DNA of 64,000 nucleotides from Arthrobacter sp. M2012083 (GCF_000281065.1 NZ_AKKK01000027.1:1-64000); one strand, 5' to 3'. Positions 8,884 to 17,972 are shown, counted from the first letter of the stretch. Program-made: numbers and translations. Notes: a model not told the origin generated them from the letters alone.

Positions 8884-8896
8884 TAGCATTCAAGCT
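8884..8896 (+). promoter_or_regulatory. Candidate leaderless -10 element before the UMF1 exporter
   Basis: TAGCAT at 8884-8889 lies seven bases before the ATG at 8897, and TATAGC overlaps it. No Shine-Dalgarno sequence is visible in the 20 bases upstream of the start, which favours initiation on a leaderless mRNA. No good -35 element is seen. Confidence 0.4.
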
Positions 8897-10300
8897 ATGA
8901 ACGCGGCCGCAGTTCCCGAAGCCTCCCACTCGACGTCCGAGCTTGCCTCAGGACCCGTCGCTTCCAAGAAGGGACAGATCCTTGCTTGGGCATCCTGGGA
9001 CTGGGGCTCAGCTGCCTTCCAAGCGGTGATGACCACCTTCGTCTTCACCGTTTACCTCACGTCCAATGCGTTCGGCGGAGAAGACGCAGCATCGGCCGCG
9101 CTCGGTGCTGCCCTCGCCGTTGCCGGCCTCGCCATTGCTTTGCTGGCTCCCGTCACCGGGCAGCGTTCCGACGCCGGGGGACGCCGCAAGATGTGGCTCG
9201 GCGTCAACACCGCCGCAACGGCTGTCCTGACAGCGCTCTGTTTCTTCGTGTTCCCCCAACCGGAGTTCCTGCTGCTGGGGGTATGCCTCATAGCGCTCGG
9301 CAACATTTTCTTTGAGTTTGCCGGAGTGAACTACAACGCCATGCTGGCCCAGATATCTACGCCCCGGAACATCGGCAGGGTCAGCGGCTTCGGCTGGGCC
9401 ATGGGTTACCTGGGCGGCATCGTTGCGCTCCTCCTGGTTCTTCAGCTCTTCGTGCAGCCCTCCTTCGAGTGGTTCGGCGCTTCGACCCAGGACTCCTTGA
9501 ATATCCGGCTCGTTGCCATCTTCTCGGCACTGTGGTTCTTCATCTTTGCCCTTCCCGTGATGTTCGCTGTTCCTGAAGTTTCCGTGAAGAAGAGCACCGC
9601 CTCGCTGGGCTTCATTGCGTCCTACAAGCTGTTGTTCCGCCGCATTGGCGCGATCTATCGGACGAGCCCCCACACCATCTACTTCCTGCTCTCCAGTGCC
9701 ATTTTCCGTGACGGCTTGGCGGCAGTATTCACTTTCGGCGGCGTCATCGCCGCGGGGACGTTCGGCTTCGAGCTCAAGGACGTCATCTTCTTCGCTATTT
9801 TCGGCAACGTCGTGGCTGCCGTCGGTGCAATCATTGGAGGCTTCCTCGACGACAGGATCGGACCAAAGGCAGTCATTATCCTCTCGCTGATTGGTCTCCT
9901 CGTGGCAGGCACGGCCATTCTGGTCCTGGGTAACGGCGACTACGTTTTCTTTGGAAATGACTGGCCGGGTGCCACTACGTTCTGGGTCTTCGGCCTGCTG
10001 CTCTGCTTGTTCGTGGGACCGGCCCAATCGTCATCACGCGCGTATCTTGCAAGGCTTGCCCCCCACGGAGAGTCCGGGGAGCTTTTCGGGGTCTATGCGA
10101 CCACCGGGCGTGCCGTCAGTTTCCTCGCACCAACGCTCTTCACACTTTGTATCGCCATCGCCTCGCCGTTCGTCGCAGAAGGTGAAGCCCAGCGCTGGGG
10201 CATCCTGGGAATCATGGTGGTCCTGCTGGCCGGCCTGTTGGTGATCCTGCCAGTGAAGCCACCGGCCAAGGTGGAAATAGCCGTGGTCCCTGAGCGTTAA
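8897..10300 (+). CDS. UMF1-type MFS exporter (Atg22-like)
   Basis: The 467-residue protein has about 12 membrane helices. The N-terminal ILAWASWDWGSAAFQAVMTT is typical of the UMF1/Atg22-like branch of the major facilitator superfamily, as are FEFAGVNYNAMLAQI and FVGPAQSSSRAYLARLAPHG. In fungi Atg22 exports amino acids from vacuoles; bacterial members have no firmly known substrate. The gene lies alone between the Mrp operon and the KhtT-like/antiporter pair, divergent from mnhA. Confidence 0.85.
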   Translation: MNAAAVPEASHSTSELASGPVASKKGQILAWASWDWGSAAFQAVMTTFVFTVYLTSNAFGGEDAASAALGAALAVAGLAIALLAPVTGQRSDAGGRRKMWLGVNTAATAVLTALCFFVFPQPEFLLLGVCLIALGNIFFEFAGVNYNAMLAQISTPRNIGRVSGFGWAMGYLGGIVALLLVLQLFVQPSFEWFGASTQDSLNIRLVAIFSALWFFIFALPVMFAVPEVSVKKSTASLGFIASYKLLFRRIGAIYRTSPHTIYFLLSSAIFRDGLAAVFTFGGVIAAGTFGFELKDVIFFAIFGNVVAAVGAIIGGFLDDRIGPKAVIILSLIGLLVAGTAILVLGNGDYVFFGNDWPGATTFWVFGLLLCLFVGPAQSSSRAYLARLAPHGESGELFGVYATTGRAVSFLAPTLFTLCIAIASPFVAEGEAQRWGILGIMVVLLAGLLVILPVKPPAKVEIAVVPER

Positions 10301-10352
10301 CTACATAGGACTGGCTGAGCATGAACGCCGTACCAGACCCATACAACAGAGT

Positions 10353-10364
10353 TAGGGTGTAGCT
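10353..10364 (+). promoter_or_regulatory. Candidate leaderless -10 element before the antiporter regulatory gene
   Basis: TAGGGT at 10353-10358 is followed by six bases and the ATG at 10365. No purine-rich ribosome binding site precedes the start, so a leaderless transcript for the two-gene antiporter operon is likely. Confidence 0.5.
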
Positions 10365-10847
10365 ATGAACGTGGATGAGACTGAACTCCCGGGCCTTGGG
10401 ATCCGCAAGGATTTCGTCACGGCGTCGGGCCGTCGCATCGGTGTAGTGGAACTTCGGGAGGGTGAGACCGAGCTATTCGTGTCCACTTGGGACGACCCTG
10501 ACACGTGCCAAGCCTCCATCCCGTTGACAGCAGATGAGGCATCGACCCTGGGGAACCTCCTGGGCGGCCAACACATTGCCATGCGCTTGGCAGAAGAACA
10601 TCGCGAGATACCAGGCATCGTCACCCGACAGTTCTCCATCACCCCTGATTCACCCTTCGTCAACCAGCCCATGGGCAAGGCGCAGATCCGCACCCGGAGT
10701 GGTGTTTCCATCGTGGCGATCATGCGCGAAGGTGAGGTTGTCCCCTCGCCGGCACCCGACGTCGTACTTCACACCGGTGATTTGCTCGTAGCGGTCGGCA
10801 CACAGGAAGGTCTTGACTCGGCAGCCGACATCCTCCGCAACGGCTGA
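10365..10847 (+). CDS. Cation:proton antiporter regulatory subunit (KhtT-like, TrkA-C domain)
   Basis: The 160-residue soluble protein consists of an N-terminal KhtT-like half (LPGLGIRKDFVTASGRRIGV) and a C-terminal TrkA-C (RCK_C) domain near residues 85-160 (IRTRSGVSIVAIMREGEVVP, LHTGDLLVAVGTQEGL). In KhtTU, this subunit gates a K+/H+ antiporter in response to ligands such as cyclic di-AMP and pH. The stop codon is five bases before the antiporter start, so both are one operon. Confidence 0.88.
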   Translation: MNVDETELPGLGIRKDFVTASGRRIGVVELREGETELFVSTWDDPDTCQASIPLTADEASTLGNLLGGQHIAMRLAEEHREIPGIVTRQFSITPDSPFVNQPMGKAQIRTRSGVSIVAIMREGEVVPSPAPDVVLHTGDLLVAVGTQEGLDSAADILRNG

Positions 10848-10852
10848 CCGGA

Positions 10853-12052
10853 ATGGATCCGCTCGCACTAGCCCTCGTTGAACTGGGGGCCGTCGTCTTC
10901 TGCCTCGGTCTCCTTGCTCGATTAGCGGGCCGAATAGGCATGTCCCCCATCCCGCTCTATTTGGTGGGTGGCTTGGCATTCGGAGCCGGCGGGTTCGTCA
11001 AGTTGGATGGCATGCACGAGTTCGCCCATCTTTCCGGCGAAATCGGCGTTATCCTCCTGCTGCTGATGCTCGGATTGGAATATACGGCGTCAGAGCTGGT
11101 CACGGGGCTTCGGCGCTCGTGGCAGGCCGGGGTCATGGATTTTGTCCTCAACTTCCTTCCGGGCGCGGGACTCGCCGTGCTGTTGGGTTGGGGGCTTGTA
11201 GGCGCCATCGTCATGGGTGGTGTCACCTATATTTCGTCATCCGGGATCGCCGCCAAGGTGATCACGGACCTCGGACGGATCGGTAACCGCGAAACGCCTG
11301 TGGTGCTGTCCATCCTCGTTTTTGAAGACCTCGCAATGGCTATCTACCTCCCGATCCTCACGGCGATCCTTGCCGGCGTGGGGTTCCTGGGCGGACTGCA
11401 GACGGTGGGAATCGCCCTTGCCGTGGTCACCGTGGTTCTTGTCATAGCCCTCAAGCACGGCCACCGGGTCTCGCAAGCAGTGCACAGCGAAAACTCCGAG
11501 GTCTTCCTGCTGAACGTGCTGGGTCTCGCACTGTTGGTGGCGGGAATCGCATCAGCCCTGCAGGTGTCCGCCGCTGTGGGTGCCTTCATGCTTGGCATCG
11601 CAATCTCCGGTGCCACCGCCCACAATGCCACCAGGATCCTGGAACCGCTGAGGGATCTCTTCGCGGCGATCTTCTTCGTGGCCTTCGGGCTCAACACCGA
11701 TCCGACATCCATCCCACCCGTCCTTGGCTGGGCCTTGGTGCTGGCCGTCATCACCGCAGCTACCAAGATGCTCACTGGATTCTGGGCTGCCAAGCGGGCC
11801 GGCATCGCAGTCCCCGGCCGTTTCCGCGCGGGGGCTGCCCTGATTGCGCGTGGGGAATTCTCCATTGTCATCGCGGGCCTGGCTGTTGCTTCCGGGGCAG
11901 TTCCCGACGAACTTGCGGCACTCGCCACGGCCTATGTCCTCATCATGGCCATCCTTGGTCCGCTGGCGGCCCGCTTTGTGGAACCCGTGGTCAAAGCCAT
12001 GCGTAAATCACCGGGAGCTCCGCCACGGACGCAGGAGCGCGAACCCGCGTAA
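10853..12052 (+). CDS. CPA2-family cation:proton antiporter (KhtU/KefB-like membrane subunit)
   Basis: The 399-residue protein has about 12 helices with the Na_H_Exchanger fold: LIGLLARLAGRIGM-like entry helix, GEIGVILLLLMLGLEYTASE, SSSGIAAKVITDLGRIGNRE, FEDLAMAIYLPIL and RAGAALIARGEFSIVIAGLA. It has no C-terminal TrkA-N domain; that regulatory function is supplied in trans by the preceding KhtT-like gene. It is expected to exchange K+ (or Na+) for H+ at the cytoplasmic membrane. Confidence 0.9.
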   Translation: MDPLALALVELGAVVFCLGLLARLAGRIGMSPIPLYLVGGLAFGAGGFVKLDGMHEFAHLSGEIGVILLLLMLGLEYTASELVTGLRRSWQAGVMDFVLNFLPGAGLAVLLGWGLVGAIVMGGVTYISSSGIAAKVITDLGRIGNRETPVVLSILVFEDLAMAIYLPILTAILAGVGFLGGLQTVGIALAVVTVVLVIALKHGHRVSQAVHSENSEVFLLNVLGLALLVAGIASALQVSAAVGAFMLGIAISGATAHNATRILEPLRDLFAAIFFVAFGLNTDPTSIPPVLGWALVLAVITAATKMLTGFWAAKRAGIAVPGRFRAGAALIARGEFSIVIAGLAVASGAVPDELAALATAYVLIMAILGPLAARFVEPVVKAMRKSPGAPPRTQEREPA

Positions 12053-12148
12053 CGAGTCTCCCAGCGCGCCGAGCGGCGACATCTCGGCCTAAGAGAGACC
12101 TAGAGGGCCGACAGCCAAACCCCCTCGACGCAGAGGCCCCGAAGGAGG

Positions 12149-12724
12149 CTAGATGGACGTCCGGTGGAAGTTCTGGTGGCTGCGGCTCGCGGTGGGTCCT
12201 CGCTGGCCTTGGTACCGGTTCCCGTATTCGCCCGAACCGTAGGGGTGCTCGGCCGAGGACGTCAGCCGGAAGAAGCACAGCTGTCCAATTTTCATGCCCG
12301 GCCACAGCTTGATGGGCAGAGTTGCCACATTGGACAGCTCCAAGGTCACGTGGCCTGAGAATCCGGGGTCGATGAAACCGGCTGTGGAGTGCGTCAGCAG
12401 CCCGAGGCGCCCAAGGGATGACTTGCCCTCGAGACGGGCAGCGATATCGTCGGCCAGGCTGACGGTCTCGTAGGTGGAGCCGAGTACGAATTCCCCGGGG
12501 TGGAGGATGAAGGGCTCGTCGCCTTCCACTTCCACCAGCCGGGTCAGTTCCGGCTGTTCCTCGGCGGGGTCGATGTGGGCATATTTATGGTTGTCGAAGA
12601 GCCGGAAAAACCGGTCAATCCGCACGTCAACGGAGGACGGCTGAACCATCGCGGGGTCGTACGGTTCAAGAACAATCCGTTGGGAGTCTATTTCGGCACG
12701 AATATCGCGGTCAGAGATCAGCAC
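12149..12724 (-). CDS. dcd: dCTP deaminase (possibly dUMP-forming)
   Basis: The protein of 191 residues has the full Dcd signature: [20 protein letters not shown], then [20 protein letters not shown] with the continuation [13 protein letters not shown] that holds the catalytic Glu region. It deaminates dCTP in dTTP biosynthesis; actinobacterial enzymes of this length (for example mycobacterial Dcd) also hydrolyse the product to dUMP, which may apply here. I chose GTG at 12724 because it gives the family length and the usual VLISDRDI start; an ATG at 12763 would add 13 unconserved residues encoded by a short repeat. Confidence 0.93.
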
Positions 12725-12759
12725 AGCATCAAAAATACCCCATGCATCAAATACCCTAT
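12725..12759 (-). promoter_or_regulatory. Short imperfect tandem repeat with TATTTT element before dcd
   Basis: On the minus strand, two imperfect copies of an ATAGGGTATTTGATGC-like unit sit side by side just before the dcd start. TATTTT at 12732-12737 lies seven bases before the GTG, so the second copy may be the -10 region of a leaderless transcript. The region is shared with the divergent CAP-domain gene. Confidence 0.45.
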
Positions 12760-12849
12760 GCATTGTCCGCGCCGCCCCATGGGACTATAGTTCCCGGACA
12801 TGTAGAACCGCGCCCGTACTTGGGGGCAACGAGCATTCGCGGGGTAATT

Positions 12850-14808
12850 GTGAGAAAAATGGTTGCGCCTGCCGCTATCGTGCTGGCTGGCGTATTGGCT
12901 CTCGGGGTGGCCGCCTCCAGCCAGATTCTCCCGTCAACGCAGACGGTCCCCGGGCCCACCGCCACCCCTTCGTCCGTTGTCCCTTCAGGGATGACCGCAC
13001 CAAAGGAAACCACGACGGCGGACCCGGCACCTTCAGCGGGCCTCCCGGCGGCCGGCAAAGCTTCGGAACCGTCGACAGTGCCCACCACGGACCCCGGGAC
13101 GCCGGAGCCCACACCAAGCGCCGGCGCGGGAACAGGCTCAGACACCGGCCCCGTCGCTATAGATCCGGTATTTGAAACTCCACCTCCGGTGCCCAACATC
13201 GGGCCTTCCTGGGGGCCTGACAACCCCTCGGATCCCGGAGCCACCGAGCCGCCCGTAGCGGAGCCATCTCCACAGGAGACTGTTGGTACTGTTCCACCCG
13301 CGCCGACACCATCCGGCCAGGCAGCCGGGCCTGATCCGTCTGCGTCTCCAACAGAAACGCCGGCCCCAACTGAACCAGTTTCCCCTGGCGAAACATCGCC
13401 ACCAAGAGAAACGCTTGCCCCCACAGAAAGCCCGTCCCCTACTCCAACACTCGAAACCGCCTCACCAACCCCTACGCCTACCGCGACCCCCTTCCCCGGC
13501 AAGAGCCCGAGCAGCAACGTGGATCCGGAGAACGGCGCCTTGGCGCTCCTCCCTGACAGCAATACAGCTGCGATCCTGACGGTGTTCAACGCGATCAACA
13601 GCTACCGCGCGTCGCTCGGCCTTGCACCGGTGAAGTATCACGCCACGGTGGCCAGCCTGGCCCAGGACTGGTCCAACAACATCGCGACGCGTGAGGTGAT
13701 CCAGCACCGTGCCAACTTCTGGACTGATCCCCGGGCGCTCAACCCGAACAACGGGGCGGGTGAAGTTATTGCTGTCCGCTGGGACCGTGACGCAGCGCAG
13801 CTGGTGGAGTGGTGGAAGGGCTCTCCGGGTCACGATGCCCTTCTGCGTGATCCCCGGTTCAACGTCATGGGCATCGGCATCACGTACACGGACGGCAACT
13901 GGCAGACCACCCCCAACCGCTACACGCTCTGGGGCGTAGTGAACTTCTTTGGCTACACGTCTTTGCCGGCCGGGACCACCACAAGCCCGGGCGGCACAGT
14001 CCCACCACCAACGGACCCTGTGGGTGTCTGCGAACCTGGCAGCAAACACCAACCACCTACCCTGAACCTGAGCGCGGCATCCATCAGCAGCGCAGCCGAC
14101 CTCGTGTCGATCGCCGGCGACGGTTCCGTGGTTGCCTACCCATCGTGGGGTGGCGGAAGGTACGGCGGCGGCAAGAGGATCGGCGTCGGCTTTACGGGGC
14201 TCAAGGACCTCTTCATCACGGACTGGGACCGCGACGGCGTGTTTGATCTGATCTCTCAAAGGCTCGACGGCGCCCTGCTGGTGTATCCGGGGCTTCAGGC
14301 GGGCGGATTCAAGGATCCCATTGCCCTTGGCCAGGGCTGGGGGACCCTGAACATCGCCGTGGGCACGTGGTGTGCCAACAACCGGCTTCCCCAGATCGTC
14401 GCCATGGACTCGGGTGGCAACCTGTACCTCTATAAGAACGCGGGCCTGGCCTACATTCGTGCCCAAGCGGCAATCGGCACGGGATTCCCGGCGATCAGGC
14501 TAAGCATGGTGGACTACAACGCCGACGGCTTCCAGGACCTCCTCACCACTGAGGCCAATGGAACCCTCAGGTTGTATCGCGGCAGCGGACTGGGCACACC
14601 CAAGCAGGAATCCCGTCCGGTAGTGGGTGCGGAATGGACCGACTACACGGGTCTGCGGGCGTTGCGCGGGGTAACGGGTCCCGACTCTACGGGCGTTGCC
14701 GGACTGGACCGCAACGGAGTTGTTGAGTACTGGGATCTCAACACCGGACGGCTTACGACGCCGGTGACCATCGGCATCGGCTGGGGCGGGCTGAAGTTCG
14801 CCCAATAG
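12850..14808 (+). CDS. Secreted CAP-domain protein with FG-GAP-like C-terminal repeats
   Basis: The protein has 652 residues. From the GTG at 12850 it starts with a short basic region and a hydrophobic helix (APAAIVLAGVLALGVAASS), a signal peptide or anchor. Residues of about 30-215 are a Pro/Thr/Ser-rich low-complexity linker. A CAP/SCP domain follows (FNAINSYRASLGLAPVKYHA; WWKGSPGHDALLRDPRFNVM). The C-terminal roughly 240 residues carry repeats with Ca-binding-like DWDRDGVFD and DYNADGFQD. The same C-terminal module ends the VanY-type protein at 15554. A surface or extracellular role is expected; the substrate is unknown. Confidence 0.85.
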   Translation: MRKMVAPAAIVLAGVLALGVAASSQILPSTQTVPGPTATPSSVVPSGMTAPKETTTADPAPSAGLPAAGKASEPSTVPTTDPGTPEPTPSAGAGTGSDTGPVAIDPVFETPPPVPNIGPSWGPDNPSDPGATEPPVAEPSPQETVGTVPPAPTPSGQAAGPDPSASPTETPAPTEPVSPGETSPPRETLAPTESPSPTPTLETASPTPTPTATPFPGKSPSSNVDPENGALALLPDSNTAAILTVFNAINSYRASLGLAPVKYHATVASLAQDWSNNIATREVIQHRANFWTDPRALNPNNGAGEVIAVRWDRDAAQLVEWWKGSPGHDALLRDPRFNVMGIGITYTDGNWQTTPNRYTLWGVVNFFGYTSLPAGTTTSPGGTVPPPTDPVGVCEPGSKHQPPTLNLSAASISSAADLVSIAGDGSVVAYPSWGGGRYGGGKRIGVGFTGLKDLFITDWDRDGVFDLISQRLDGALLVYPGLQAGGFKDPIALGQGWGTLNIAVGTWCANNRLPQIVAMDSGGNLYLYKNAGLAYIRAQAAIGTGFPAIRLSMVDYNADGFQDLLTTEANGTLRLYRGSGLGTPKQESRPVVGAEWTDYTGLRALRGVTGPDSTGVAGLDRNGVVEYWDLNTGRLTTPVTIGIGWGGLKFAQ

Positions 14809-14895
14809 AGGAGGCATGCCCACCCAACCCGGGTGTCGGCGTCGTACGCCAACCCAACGTCGTACGCCAACCGGTGGCGTAAGCAGCAACCGCCG

Positions 14896-15339
14896 CTAAG
14901 CGTCCGAGTGGGACTCGATGGCAACCTTGAGTTGTTCCAACTGCGCCACTTCGTCTTCCAAGGCCTTCTGGAATATGCCATTCATAAGCTTCCGCAGGCC
15001 CTTGGGATGGTACTCAAGGGCGAACCGGAGGCGAGTGGTGGCACCTTCGGTGCTGAGGTAGAAGCCTCCGGTCGGCCGTGCCGGTCCGGCCACCACGGCG
15101 TAACGGACTTCGGCTCCCGGGCGGGCTTCGGTGATCCTGAAGTCGGCGGCCACGGGGCGGCCGCCGGGGCCGGAAACGGTCTGTTGGTAAAGGGCGCCTT
15201 TTTGGCCGCGAATGCCGGAGCGAAGCGCGATACTGCGAACACCCGAACGCCACAGGGAGTTGTTCATCCCATCCATGAGGAATCCGTAAACGGTCATGGC
15301 GTCCCTGCTGATCACCACTTCATTGGCAGCGAATGCCAT
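14896..15339 (-). CDS. SRPBCC-family (START-like) protein
   Basis: The 147-residue protein shows the polyketide-cyclase/START layout: VVISRDAMTVYGFLMDGMNN, a central sheet with ITEARPGAEVRYAVV, and the C-terminal helix GLRKLMNGIFQKALEDEVAQ that closes the ligand pocket. The ATG at 15339 follows AAAGAGG, so I prefer it to an upstream start at 15438. It probably binds a small hydrophobic ligand; no specific function can be given. It lies convergent to the CAP protein and divergent from the carboxypeptidase. Confidence 0.8.
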   Translation of the reverse strand: MAFAANEVVISRDAMTVYGFLMDGMNNSLWRSGVRSIALRSGIRGQKGALYQQTVSGPGGRPVAADFRITEARPGAEVRYAVVAGPARPTGGFYLSTEGATTRLRFALEYHPKGLRKLMNGIFQKALEDEVAQLEQLKVAIESHSDA

Positions 15340-15553
15340 GGAAAACCTCTTTCGGCGTACGGTCGAGTGTCGTAGCCCGGTTCCCCATACGCTGCAGCTA
15401 ACACCTTCAGAATAGTCAGCGGCGGGCGCCAGCAACACATGACTGCCGAGCCTTGACCGAATGGTTATCTCACGATTTTCCGGGGTACTGCTGACAGGAG
15501 TCCGCGGGCCCGGTAGAGTGCCTGCGGCTGACTACAAGCAAATTGGGGGCGTT

Positions 15554-17059
15554 ATGCGAGGTCAATTCCACCCGGGTTCCATGAGGAACGCACGGCGACG
15601 GCTGGCGGCTTGCGCTGCTTTCTTCAGCCTGACCGTTGCTGGCGGTGTCATTGCTGCGGCTCCAGCCACGGCTGCGCCGGCGCCATCCAACGCGCGCGCC
15701 GCCGTCGTTCAAAGTGCAGTACCGACCACTGCGAATCCACTGCCGAGCGTCGATCCTGTGGGCGACCCCGCGAACTACTCTGTCCTGGTCAACAAGTCCC
15801 GGCCATTGAGTCCTTTGAGCTACGCTCCCGGCGACTTGGTCAATGCCCGCGGCTCCGGCCAGTATCTGCGTGCCGAGGCTGCGGCATGGCTTAATGGGTT
15901 GTTCCAAGGTGCAGCTGATGCCGGCACGGGCGGGCTGGCCGTGGTGAGCGGTTACCGTTCCTATGCGCAGCAGCAGCAGGTCTACTCCTATTACGTCAGC
16001 ATCTACGGCCAAGCACAGGCGGACCTGATCTCCGCACGTCCGGGGCACAGCGAGCACCAGACGGGGCTCGCCGTCGACGTCGGGAACGCCAACGGGTCCT
16101 GCGGCCTCAGCACCTGTTTCGGGGACACTCCGGCCGGGGTTTGGGTGGCGGCGAATGCCCACAAGTACGGCTTCATTGTCCGATACCCCAACGGCTACAC
16201 GAATGTCACGGGCTACAGCTATGAGCCGTGGCATTTGCGCTATGTCGGAGTGGACCTCGCCACCGACATGAAACGCCGTGGCTTCCCCACCATGGAGCAG
16301 TATTTCGCCGGCAACCCCACTGCGTATGCGAGCATCACCTCCGGCGCGGACCTGGTTGCTGCGGACTCGTCCGGGCGCCTCCTTCGCTACCCTGCACATG
16401 GCGGTGGCGGTTATGGGATTCCCACAGTCATCGGTTCAAACTGGCAGGGCTTGAAGCAGGCCTTCGTGGTGGACTGGGATGCTGATGGCGTCTACGACAT
16501 TTTGGCCCAATGGGACAACGGCACCTTGGGCCTGTTCAAGGGTTGGCCCGGCGGTGCTTTCTCCACTCAGATCGTGGTGGGAACGGGTGACTGGGACAAG
16601 ATGACCATAACCGTGGGCAAATGGTCCGCGGCGCAGGGGTATCCAGGCATCGTGGGCTATTTCCCGGATGGCGGGCTCCGGTATTACCCCAACACCTCAG
16701 GCAGGGCGTTGACCTACCGTGTGGACATCGGAAGCGGGTGGGCGGGCATGGGCCTGACCATGGCCGACTGGAATGCCGACGGCGCCAACGACATCCTGGC
16801 CACCACTACCTCCGGGCACTTGCTCAGCTACCCCGGCAACGGTGGCGGCGGCTTCGCGGGCCTGCCCACCACAGTGGGTTCCGGTTGGGGAACCATGAAG
16901 GCACTGGTCCCGAGCTTCGGTTTGTCCGGTCCGGGAACGCGCAGTATCACTGCCCAGACCGTGGATGGCTACCTCGTCGATTACCGGCTGGGGACCGGAG
17001 CCTGGGGCGCCCAACGCCAGGTGGGCAACGGCTGGAATGGTATGAAGCTGTTCAGGTAA
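15554..17059 (+). CDS. Secreted D-alanyl-D-alanine carboxypeptidase (VanY/M15B) with FG-GAP-like tail
   Basis: The 501-residue protein has a signal peptide with a basic start (MRNARRRLAACAAFF) and an alanine-rich cleavage region. The M15B peptidase domain spans about residues 75-250: VVSGYRSYAQQQQVY, the zinc motif SEHQTGLAVDV and the second catalytic region YEPWHLRYVG. Residues of about 265-501 are a repeat module with DWDADGVYD and DWNADGAND, the same type as the tail of the CAP protein at 12850. The start is set by GGGGG just before the ATG at 15554. It should trim peptidoglycan stem peptides outside the cell. Confidence 0.92.
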   Translation: MRGQFHPGSMRNARRRLAACAAFFSLTVAGGVIAAAPATAAPAPSNARAAVVQSAVPTTANPLPSVDPVGDPANYSVLVNKSRPLSPLSYAPGDLVNARGSGQYLRAEAAAWLNGLFQGAADAGTGGLAVVSGYRSYAQQQQVYSYYVSIYGQAQADLISARPGHSEHQTGLAVDVGNANGSCGLSTCFGDTPAGVWVAANAHKYGFIVRYPNGYTNVTGYSYEPWHLRYVGVDLATDMKRRGFPTMEQYFAGNPTAYASITSGADLVAADSSGRLLRYPAHGGGGYGIPTVIGSNWQGLKQAFVVDWDADGVYDILAQWDNGTLGLFKGWPGGAFSTQIVVGTGDWDKMTITVGKWSAAQGYPGIVGYFPDGGLRYYPNTSGRALTYRVDIGSGWAGMGLTMADWNADGANDILATTTSGHLLSYPGNGGGGFAGLPTTVGSGWGTMKALVPSFGLSGPGTRSITAQTVDGYLVDYRLGTGAWGAQRQVGNGWNGMKLFR

Positions 17060-17138
17060 GCGTCCGGTGCGCCGGTCATGGGGAGTCCTGCAACTGCGCT
17101 AAGCTAGGACTCGCTCGGGGGAGTTTTTCCCGGGCAAT

Positions 17139-17212
17139 GCGGGCGTAGCTCAATGGTAGAGCGCTAGCTTCCCAAGCTCGATACGCGGGTTCGATTCCCG
17201 TCGCCCGCTCCA
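17139..17212 (+). tRNA. tRNA-Gly (anticodon CCC)
   Basis: GCGGGCG pairs with CGCCCGC at the acceptor stem, followed by T as discriminator and an encoded CCA. The D-arm GCTC...GAGC and the T-arm GCGGG TTCGATT CCCGT are intact. The anticodon loop reads TTCCCAA, giving CCC. The anticodon stem CTAGC/GCTCG contains one T-C mismatch at its second pair. It decodes GGG. Confidence 0.95.
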
Positions 17213-17218
17213 AGAAAG

Positions 17219-17250
17219 CCCCGGATCCGATGATCCGGGGTTTCTTTGTG
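17219..17250 (+). terminator. Terminator after tRNA-Gly
   Basis: CCCCGGATC (17219) pairs with GATCCGGGG (ending 17240) across a four-base loop and is followed by TTTCTTT. It ends the tRNA transcript. Confidence 0.9.
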
Positions 17251-17380
17251 CCCGGACTGAACGCTGTCAAGAAAATGCACTCGACGACGGCACTCACCAA
17301 AGAGGGCCGCTTACCCGTCGACCGGGAGGCCTCGTAAGCCTAAACTCTTACGTACATCCACCTATCCGGGAGGTCCTCCA

Positions 17381-17842
17381 ATGACTCTCACCGACGATGG
17401 TGAGGCGGGTCCCCTCGCCGTCATCAACCGCCTGCTGGAAGCCACGAACAAGCATGACCTTGAAGCCCTTGCTGAGTGTTTCGCTCCGGGCTACGTCAAC
17501 GAGACACCGGCCCACCCCACCCGGGGATTCACGGGACGGGACACTATCCGCAGCAATTGGGAGCAACTTTTCACCGGCGTGCCGGACATCGCCGCCCGCA
17601 TGTTGGCGCACAGCGTGAATGGGAGCAGTGTGTGGACCGAGCTGCACCTGAAAGGCGCCCGCCGCGACGGCACCCCGCATGAGATGACCGGCGTCATCAT
17701 CTTCGGCGTGAATGAGGGCATCATCAGCAGTGCCCGCTTCTACCTGGAGCCTGTGGAGAAAGTGGTGACCATGGACGACACCGCGGATCGCGTCACTCAC
17801 CGGGTAACGCATGGCCGCCCGGCGGTTCAGCCCGCCCAATAG
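17381..17842 (+). CDS. NTF2/SnoaL-like domain protein
   Basis: The 153-residue protein matches the SnoaL-like branch of the NTF2 fold: AVINRLLEATNKHDLEALAE, then ECFAPGYVNETPAHPTRGFT with GRDTIRSNWEQLF, and a sheet ending in HEMTGVIIFGVNEGIISSAR. GGGAGG lies before the ATG. Members are often ester cyclases or stress-induced small-molecule binders; nothing nearby fixes its role. It stands alone after the tRNA. Confidence 0.8.
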   Translation: MTLTDDGEAGPLAVINRLLEATNKHDLEALAECFAPGYVNETPAHPTRGFTGRDTIRSNWEQLFTGVPDIAARMLAHSVNGSSVWTELHLKGARRDGTPHEMTGVIIFGVNEGIISSARFYLEPVEKVVTMDDTADRVTHRVTHGRPAVQPAQ

Positions 17843-17972
17843 GCCAACGCCAGCCTGCCCCTACAGCCGGAGGCCTGCGGTCCAGCACGCGTGACTCCGG
17901 CCACAAAGCCATGCGGGGAGGTGTATCGTCAGGAGTCAGGAGCCATTTCGGCTCCGCTCTAAGGGAGCCATC

